From contig CAMTUW010000010.1 of NCBI GenBank assembly GCA_947085035.1, forward strand, positions 144,692-208,691: a stretch of 64,000 nt of DNA, read 5' to 3'. Each line of letters starts with the position of its first letter. Position 1 is the stretch's first letter. The DNA is from CAMTUW01 sp947085035. Its GTDB lineage: Bacteria; Actinomycetota; Coriobacteriia; Anaerosomatales; PHET01. The notes beneath the pieces are model-generated. The model ran no database searches and was not told the DNA's origin. It was given only the letters and a program-made list of their open reading frames with translations. The translations under genes and the position numbers were made by a program. This document shows positions 59,935 to 64,000 of this stretch, one piece after another.

Positions 59935-60531
59935 ATGGAGAACGACATCCAGGCCGTGATCGGTCTCATCGAAAGGTCGATCTACGTCCGTATCGCTGAA
60001 GTGATGAGTGGTGCAGGAGTCGAGGGCGACTCCCGTCTCACCGGCAAGACCGATGATGCACGCAGAGCTCAGGTTGGCTGGCGTTGGAAGGAGTCGTCCC
60101 GTCAGCTCGCATTGCGTGCCGTGACCTACGGGCCGGCCAGTGTCTCGAACGAGTGCATTCTGCCCTACCGTCGTCGCCAGCATCTTGGCATGCATCACGA
60201 CTCCCTTACTCGCTTTGTCGAGGTCATCGATCGTCTGCGTGTCCCCCTGATGGAGATGCTCGTGTCGGACGAACTCGACGCACTCTGCGAGACCGCCGGA
60301 GGGCGCGACTTGGGCCGCTCACTGCTGCTGGCGCTGGTCACCTATGACCTGCCCACGGTGGCCACGCTCGCAGAACAGCACTCAACGGTACGCCAGGGGC
60401 TTTCCGACGTGCTGCGCGTCACACGTACCGAGCTTTCCGCTATCGAGGATATCGATCGCAGCGTCTGGGATCACCTTGCCGACGGAGAGTACGGCTTCAC
60501 ACGCTTCGACCCCACCTACCAGTCTAGGTAG
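59935..60531 (+). CDS. Unknown protein, 198 aa, upstream of integrase
   Basis: The 198-residue soluble protein starts at ATG 59935 with TTAGGAGGCTCC upstream, 10 bases after the HTH gene, and ends 22 bases before the integrase start. It is mostly helical, with a W-R-W-K-E-S-S-R-Q-L-A-L-R segment near residue 49 and S-L-L-L-A-L-V-T-Y-D-L-P-T-V-A-T in the second half. No family recognised. It is clearly part of the xis-int operon and may serve in regulation of excision. Confidence 0.6.
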   Translation: MENDIQAVIGLIERSIYVRIAEVMSGAGVEGDSRLTGKTDDARRAQVGWRWKESSRQLALRAVTYGPASVSNECILPYRRRQHLGMHHDSLTRFVEVIDRLRVPLMEMLVSDELDALCETAGGRDLGRSLLLALVTYDLPTVATLAEQHSTVRQGLSDVLRVTRTELSAIEDIDRSVWDHLADGEYGFTRFDPTYQSR

Positions 60532-60553
60532 AACCAGAGAGGAGGTCGCCATC

Positions 60554-61690
60554 ATGGCGATCGAAGTCATCAAACTGAAGAGCGGCAAGAAGAGTTACAA
60601 GGCCCGTGTCTGGGATCCTGTCCTCAACCGGCGCGTCAGCAAGACGTTCTCGCGGCGCAAGGACGCCGAACAGGCTCTCGCAGACATGAAGATGCGTATC
60701 TACATGGGCGAGGCACTTGAGCGTCGCAAGGACATCATGTTCGCCGAACTCGCTGACGATGTACTCGAGAACTGCACCGCCGGCGAGTCGACCGTAACCG
60801 AGTACCGTCGCATCAACGCCCAGCTCTCGGAGCTACTCGGCAAGAAGTCGGTTCGTGCCATCACTGCACGCGACATCGAGAGGGTGGTCGCGGAGCTCTG
60901 CCGGAGGTACGCGCCGAACACCGTGCAGAAGGCGATCGTCCGTCTGCGCCATATCCTCAAGCGTGCTGTGGCGTACGGCTACATCCACGTCTCCCCTGCC
61001 GAGTACATCAGCAACAAGCCGAGGATCGTTAACGTGAAACAGATGGAGATCCTCGATGCCGACGAGATCAAGAAGCTCTTCGAGATAGTCGATCCCTATT
61101 GGGTTCCTTTGTTCACCCTTTGGCTTGCAACCGGCCAGCGCAGAGCCGAGATCTTCGGGCTCGACGCCTCATGCATCGATGTGCCGAACTCACGCATCCA
61201 CGTGCGTCAGCAGCTCACGGAGAAGGGCACGATCGTCCCCTACACGAAGAACAAGAAGGCCCGCACCATCGAGGTCGGTCCCGAGATCATCGATGTGGTG
61301 GTTCGCCACATGCAGACGGCACCTCACCTCGAAGGAGAGCCACTCGTCGTGTTCCCGTCGAAGACCGGGAAGGCGGTTCACTTCTCGGACTGGCACCGTG
61401 ACGTCTTCAAGCCGTTGGTCACTGCACTGGGACACCCCAAGATGGGGACGCACGATCTGCGCCACACTTTCGCGAGCCACGCTCTGTCACAGGGCACGAA
61501 CATCAAAGCAGTACAGGAAATGCTCGGTCATGCTGATGCCGCGCTGACCCTGAACAGGTATTCTCATTTGGTACCATCTGATGGCCGCGCAGCCGCCACG
61601 CGGATGGCCGACTTCCTGCTCCGTGAGGAAAGCGAGCCCCTCTACTGCCCCTCTAACCGGATGGGCTTGATGTCCGAGGATGCCGCATAG
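60554..61690 (+). CDS. Tyrosine-type site-specific integrase
   Basis: The 378-residue recombinase integrates the element into tRNA-Arg(CCU). It has an N-terminal arm-binding region (K-K-S-Y-K-A-R-V-W-D), a SAM-like core-binding domain (about residues 60-160) and a catalytic domain (about 168-350) with Arg197 in G-Q-R-R-A-E, His300-x-x-Arg303 (H-D-L-R-H), His326 (L-G-H-A-D) and the nucleophile Tyr336 (R-Y-S-H-L). All catalytic residues are present. ATG 60554 follows GAGGAGGTCGCC; the frame upstream to 60344 is a shadow of the previous gene. Its stop is 29 bases before the tRNA, the usual arrangement. Confidence 0.95.
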   Translation: MAIEVIKLKSGKKSYKARVWDPVLNRRVSKTFSRRKDAEQALADMKMRIYMGEALERRKDIMFAELADDVLENCTAGESTVTEYRRINAQLSELLGKKSVRAITARDIERVVAELCRRYAPNTVQKAIVRLRHILKRAVAYGYIHVSPAEYISNKPRIVNVKQMEILDADEIKKLFEIVDPYWVPLFTLWLATGQRRAEIFGLDASCIDVPNSRIHVRQQLTEKGTIVPYTKNKKARTIEVGPEIIDVVVRHMQTAPHLEGEPLVVFPSKTGKAVHFSDWHRDVFKPLVTALGHPKMGTHDLRHTFASHALSQGTNIKAVQEMLGHADAALTLNRYSHLVPSDGRAAATRMADFLLREESEPLYCPSNRMGLMSEDAA

Positions 61691-61718
61691 GTCATCTACC
61701 AGCGGAAACAAGGCAATA

Positions 61719-61757
61719 CGCCCTCGTAGCTCAGGGGATAGAGCACAGGTTTCCTAA
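61719..61757 (+). repeat. Right att-like repeat (within tRNA-Arg(CCU))
   Basis: Second exact copy of the 39-bp repeat at 48673-48711. Here it continues into a complete tRNA. It begins one base before the tRNA 5' end and stops two bases after the anticodon. Confidence 0.93.
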
Positions 61758-61795
61758 ACCTGGTGTCGCACGTTCGAATCGTGCCGGGGGCACCA
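61720..61795 (+). tRNA. tRNA-Arg(CCU), integration target
   Basis: Intact cloverleaf: acceptor GCCCTCG pairs with CGGGGGC with one G-T pair. The anticodon stem CAGGT/ACCTG encloses anticodon CCT at 61753-61755, the T-arm is GCACGTTCGAATCGTGC and CCA is encoded (61793-61795). Confidence 0.96.
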
Positions 61796-61809
61796 CCAAA
61801 ACCGCAGGT

Positions 61810-61833
61810 GGGAGAGGGTACGCGCCCTCTCCC
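61810..61833 (+). terminator. Intrinsic terminator after tRNA-Arg(CCU)
   Basis: A 9-bp stem GGGAGAGGG / CCCTCTCCC with a six-base loop, followed by CCTTTG, lies 15 bases after the tRNA CCA. Confidence 0.72.
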
Positions 61834-61956
61834 CCTTTGCGTTCTGGACGCTACTTGCTACGAGACCTACCGAGAAAGGATCGTGCGGCGCTACTGCGCT
61901 ACTGCGCTTCGTCGTCACGCACGCCAAGTTCAGCATGACGAGTCGACTCCTTGACA

Positions 61957-61989
61957 AACTAAACGTGCTTTATTCCGATTCGTTTAGTT
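61957..61989. repeat. 9-bp inverted repeat between tRNA-Arg and mazF
   Basis: AACTAAACG and CGTTTAGTT are perfect inverted copies separated by 15 bases in a locally AT-rich stretch; TTGACA lies directly before the left arm. No gene begins at a suitable distance. The other bases between 61840 and 62065 show nothing recognisable. Confidence 0.4.
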
Positions 61990-62065
61990 CTGCATAGTCT
62001 GTAAAGATGCGGCGGCGCCATGGACCTCTGAGAGAACGCTCCCCGCGGATCTCCCGATTCGCCGT

Positions 62066-62407
62066 TCAGAGATCGAGTATGGCCGCCAGCGCGTGCTCGA
62101 CCTCGCGCATGGTGCGTGCATCGAGCGTGGCTACCGGGCCGCCCAAGACGTCTGGTATACGCTTGTCGATGTCGATGGTGACGAGCTGCTCGCACTTCAC
62201 CATGGAGGCCTTCGGCAATAGCCCATCCGGTAACCGAACATGCATCGGGTACGACTTCGATGGTAGATGCGAGCTGATCACCGCGACGATGGTCGTCGAC
62301 GCCGCCCTATTCGCCGCATCCGTCTGCACGACCAGCGCCGGGCGGCGCTGCCCCGGCTCGCTACCCACGGGATCGCCGAAGTCCACCCAGTGGATCTCCC
62401 CGCGCAT
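62066..62407 (-). CDS. MazF/PemK-type mRNA interferase toxin
   Basis: The 113-residue toxin should cut single-stranded RNA at specific short sites. Family motifs are M-R-G-E-I-H-W-V-D-F-G-D-P-V-G-S-E-P-G, R-R-P-A-L-V-V-Q-T-D near residue 23, T-T-I-V-A-V-I-S-S-H near 40 and K-C-E-Q-L-V-T-I-D near 73. The Arg and Ser/Thr active-site positions are conserved. ATG 62407 overlaps the antitoxin stop by one base (TGATG), so they are coupled. Two GTG codons just upstream are possible starts. Confidence 0.9.
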   Translation of the reverse strand: MRGEIHWVDFGDPVGSEPGQRRPALVVQTDAANRAASTTIVAVISSHLPSKSYPMHVRLPDGLLPKASMVKCEQLVTIDIDKRIPDVLGGPVATLDARTMREVEHALAAILDL

Positions 62408-62658
62408 CACCACTCGTCGCTCACCTCACGCGCTGCAGGCATGGCCGCTTGTGCATCCGCGCGGTTCTCCATGGCCATCTCGGCGAAACCTTGCGCGATC
62501 AGGGCATCCATATGCTGTCTGTTCAGCAGTTCGATCGCCTCGGAGACCACCTGTGTCTTGCTCAGGCCCAAGTCAGAAGCCAGCGACTCCAGGACCTCCG
62601 CCACGCCAAAGGGAAGTCGAAACGAGTAACTGCTGCGAGTGGTGTAGTCGGTGCTCAT
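62407..62658 (-). CDS. Antitoxin partner of the MazF-like toxin (RHH-like)
   Basis: The 83-residue protein has an N-terminal basic, beta-like stretch (S-S-Y-S-F-R-L-P-F-G-V-A-E-V-L-E-S-L) and helix D-L-G-L-S-K-T-Q-V-V-S-E-A-I-E-L-L, characteristic of ribbon-helix-helix antitoxins. The acidic tail would bind the toxin. The ATG at 62658 lies only about seven bases after the predicted -10 box, so the mRNA may be nearly leaderless; nine upstream codons in frame would fall within the promoter. It should repress its own operon. Confidence 0.8.
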   Translation of the reverse strand: MSTDYTTRSSYSFRLPFGVAEVLESLASDLGLSKTQVVSEAIELLNRQHMDALIAQGFAEMAMENRADAQAAMPAAREVSDEW

Positions 62659-62665
62659 ACAACGA

Positions 62666-62693
62666 AGTATACCACACATATACATATTGTCTA
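62666..62693 (-). promoter_or_regulatory. Promoter and operator of the toxin-antitoxin pair
   Basis: On the minus strand TAGACA (62693-62688) and TATACT (62671-62666) are 16 bases apart. An inverted repeat GTATA-7-TATAC (62667-62683) covers the -10 box and spacer and could bind the ribbon-helix-helix antitoxin. Confidence 0.6.
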
Positions 62694-63338
62694 GCTGATT
62701 TGTCTGGCATTTCGTATTGCGCGCGCGGACTCCAGCGCGGCGCTGACCTGCTCGTCATCGGTCTGTCCGAAGACGCGATAGAACTGCCCGACCGCTCGGA
62801 ATCCTTCGGGTTGCTCGAGCACGACCACCTCGTCGGCGTGCTTCAACATCTCGCGCACCGTCGCGGGAGGCGCCACGGGAACGGCGACCACCACGCGCTT
62901 CGCTCCCGCCCGATGCAGCCACTGAGCTGCGGCGATCGCCGTGAGCCCGGTTGCGAGTCCGTCGTCGACCAGGATCGCGACCGCGTCTCTGGGCGAGGGC
63001 AGCGCGAAATCCTTCTCGAACCACGTGATCTCGCGCGCGACTTTGTGCCGGGCCTCGGCCGCGAGCGCGTCGACCGCCGCTTGCGAGTAGCCCGACTCCG
63101 GATTCGCCGTGACCAGCCCATCGGCGGCCACAGCGCCGATCGCGTACTCCTCGTAACCGGGCGCTCCCACCTTCGCGGCGACGGCCACGCCCAGCGCCAA
63201 CCTCAGGGCACGGGCGACCTCGGCCGCGACGATGACGCCGCCGCGCGGGATGCCGAAGACCACCGCGTCGGGCGCGTCTCGGTATGCGAAAAGCGCCTCG
63301 GCGAGCTGTCTGCCAGCGTCGATGCGATCAGCGAACAT
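62691..63338 (-). CDS. Phosphoribosyltransferase-fold protein
   Basis: The 215-residue protein has a PRPP-binding loop V-A-I-L-V-D-D-G-L-A-T-G-L-T-A near residue 120, with an N-terminal F-A-D-R-I-D-A-G-R-Q-L-A and G-I-P-R-G-G-V-I-V-A-A-E-V-A near residue 30, typical of the COG1926 group of predicted phosphoribosyltransferases. The substrate base is unknown. The TAGGAACTC upstream of ATG 63338 is a fair ribosome site. Its 3' end abuts the antitoxin promoter. Confidence 0.85.
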   Translation of the reverse strand: MFADRIDAGRQLAEALFAYRDAPDAVVFGIPRGGVIVAAEVARALRLALGVAVAAKVGAPGYEEYAIGAVAADGLVTANPESGYSQAAVDALAAEARHKVAREITWFEKDFALPSPRDAVAILVDDGLATGLTAIAAAQWLHRAGAKRVVVAVPVAPPATVREMLKHADEVVVLEQPEGFRAVGQFYRVFGQTDDEQVSAALESARAIRNARQIS

Positions 63339-63373
63339 GCGGAGTTCCTACCCGTCGTGAGTCGGAACCTGAC

Positions 63374-64000
63374 CTACAGGGAGCATCGATCGAGCGTGAT
63401 CTCGCGAGCTCCAGGAACCGCTGCGGCAAGCACAGCAGCCGTCGCCTCGTGACACGTGAAGAAGATCACCTGGCGCGACTCGGCGAGCTGGGCAACGGCG
63501 ACCGCCGCCCCTTTCAGCCGCTCGGCATCGAAGTTCACGACGATGTCGTCCATCAGCACCGGCAGATGCGGACCCTGCTCCCCGAACGATCGGATGAGCC
63601 CCACGCGCAAAGCGAGGTAGAGCTGCTCGGCCGTTCCGCGCGAGAGACGCGCGGTGGGAAGCACCTCTCCTGACGCGGTGACCACCGTGATCGACTCGCC
63701 GCCCAGAGGTACGCGCACCCCGCGATAGCGACCCTCGGTCATCGTCTCGAACAGGCTCTCAGCGGCACGCACCACCGCCGGCTGGCGGTCCCGCTCATAG
63801 CGTTCGCGCGCGAGATCGATCAGGCGGACCCCAAGCGCCGCCGCGAGGAAGTCGTCCGCCGCCACGTGGGCCTCGGCCGTCATGCCCTCCATTCGCTGCC
63901 GCGCGCGTGCGAGCGAATCGTCGCGGCCCTGCGTCCCCAGTCTGCCGGCGAGCACGTCGTGTTCTGACGCCAGCAGCTCGCACTGCTCGGAAGCGTCTCG
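63374..64000 (-). CDS. C-terminal part of a Rad50/YhaN-like AAA ATPase
   Basis: The frame is open to the right window edge (209 codons inside), so the N-terminus is missing. The visible part has a coiled-coil-like start (L-A-R-A-R-Q-R-M-E-G-M) followed by the SMC/Rad50-type head: the signature L-S-R-G-T-A-E-Q-L-Y-L-A-L-R, Walker B L-P-V-L-M-D-D-I-V-V-N-F-D and the H-loop F-F-T-C-H-E. This matches the C-terminal lobe of YhaN-type ATPases, which often pair with a YhaO/SbcD-like nuclease further along. The partner is not in the window. Confidence 0.82.
   Translation of the reverse strand, partial: RDASEQCELLASEHDVLAGRLGTQGRDDSLARARQRMEGMTAEAHVAADDFLAAALGVRLIDLARERYERDRQPAVVRAAESLFETMTEGRYRGVRVPLGGESITVVTASGEVLPTARLSRGTAEQLYLALRVGLIRSFGEQGPHLPVLMDDIVVNFDAERLKGAAVAVAQLAESRQVIFFTCHEATAAVLAAAVPGAREITLDRCSL

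Larger units (their letters stand above)
48673..61757. mobile_element. Integrative element in tRNA-Arg(CCU), about 13.1 kb
   Basis: The element is bounded by the 39-bp tRNA repeat. A tyrosine integrase ends 29 bases before the right repeat, and a tandem excisionase-like HTH gene lies nearby. Other backbone genes are an HUH Rep-like protein, a RadC-like protein, a YraN-like protein and several unknowns. Cargo is an Eco47II-type restriction-modification-Vsr set with two HhH-GPD proteins and an HNH protein. No relaxase of MOB type, type IV secretion, FtsK/TraB or phage structural gene is seen, so it is better described as an integrative or mobilisable element, possibly a phage satellite, than a complete ICE or prophage. 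The right copy restores an intact tRNA. Confidence 0.88.

Noticed and set aside
48673..61757. Prophage
   Set aside because: No capsid, terminase, portal, tail or lysis gene could be recognised.

Overview
This is a high-GC bacterial window, most likely from an anaerobic member of the Actinomycetota, perhaps a Coriobacteriia or Anaerosomatales-like lineage. That placement is an inference. It rests on the kinase/fhaA/fhaB/pstP/rodA-pbpA/pknB cell-growth cluster, very large multiheme c-type cytochromes, nickel-pincer cofactor genes larBC and the codon bias. No rRNA is present to confirm it. Genes are packed tightly on both strands. No stretch longer than about 300 bases lacks a gene; the longest gaps (about 200-285 bp) hold the promoters, operators, terminators and att-like repeats listed here.

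Layout. 1-13.7 kb is housekeeping: a DUF2207 membrane protein fragment, tadA, a PAS-only protein, tRNA-Ser(UGA), a DUF3786 protein, tRNA-Ser(GCU), tRNA-Arg(ACG), a MacB/LolD-type ABC exporter pair, a glucose-6-phosphate dehydrogenase fused to 6-phosphogluconate dehydrogenase, serS, a secreted C39-like protease with an overlapping lipoprotein, an AlkA-like glycosylase and a methyltransferase that lacks its SAM-binding motif. 13.9-31.1 kb mixes c-di-GMP signalling and extracellular electron transfer: two diguanylate cyclases, an 8-9-heme cytochrome with an Ig-like tail, pheA, larB-larC, an Fe-S-free MutY relative, an MFS pump, then a 1266-residue cytochrome with 34 possible heme sites, followed by a heme-motif (CX3CH) membrane sensor with a HAMP domain and an FKBP isomerase. 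31.1-40.6 kb holds tRNA-Leu(CAG) and the Ser/Thr kinase cell-wall cluster, in which RodA and its class B PBP are one polypeptide. 40.6-48.5 kb is accessory: a DUF4143 ATPase, an AlbA_2/HATPase regulator, an Fbp-type ferric iron ABC transporter behind a DtxR-like palindrome, and a Fic protein.

48,673-61,757 is an integrated mobile element of about 13.1 kb. It is bounded by a 39-bp direct repeat of the 5' half of tRNA-Arg(CCU); the intact tRNA lies at the right end next to a tyrosine integrase. Its cargo is a defence and DNA-repair module (HNH protein, Eco47II-type restriction enzyme, HTH-fused cytosine-5 methyltransferase, Vsr endonuclease, AlkA-like glycosylase and a three-domain HhH-GPD/DUF7662-like protein). 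Its backbone comprises a YraN-like protein, a zinc-ribbon protein, a RadC-like protein, an HUH-type Rep-like protein, a tandem excisionase-like HTH protein and several unknowns. A trace of a second integrase 3' end just left of the left repeat suggests an earlier or tandem element. After the tRNA come a mazEF-type toxin-antitoxin pair, a phosphoribosyltransferase and the C-terminal part of a Rad50/YhaN-like ATPase cut by the window edge.

The most interesting points are the expanded-spacing heme motifs (CX4CH to CX10CH) of the giant cytochrome with its sensor neighbour, the zwf-gnd fusion, and the restriction/Vsr/glycosylase island.
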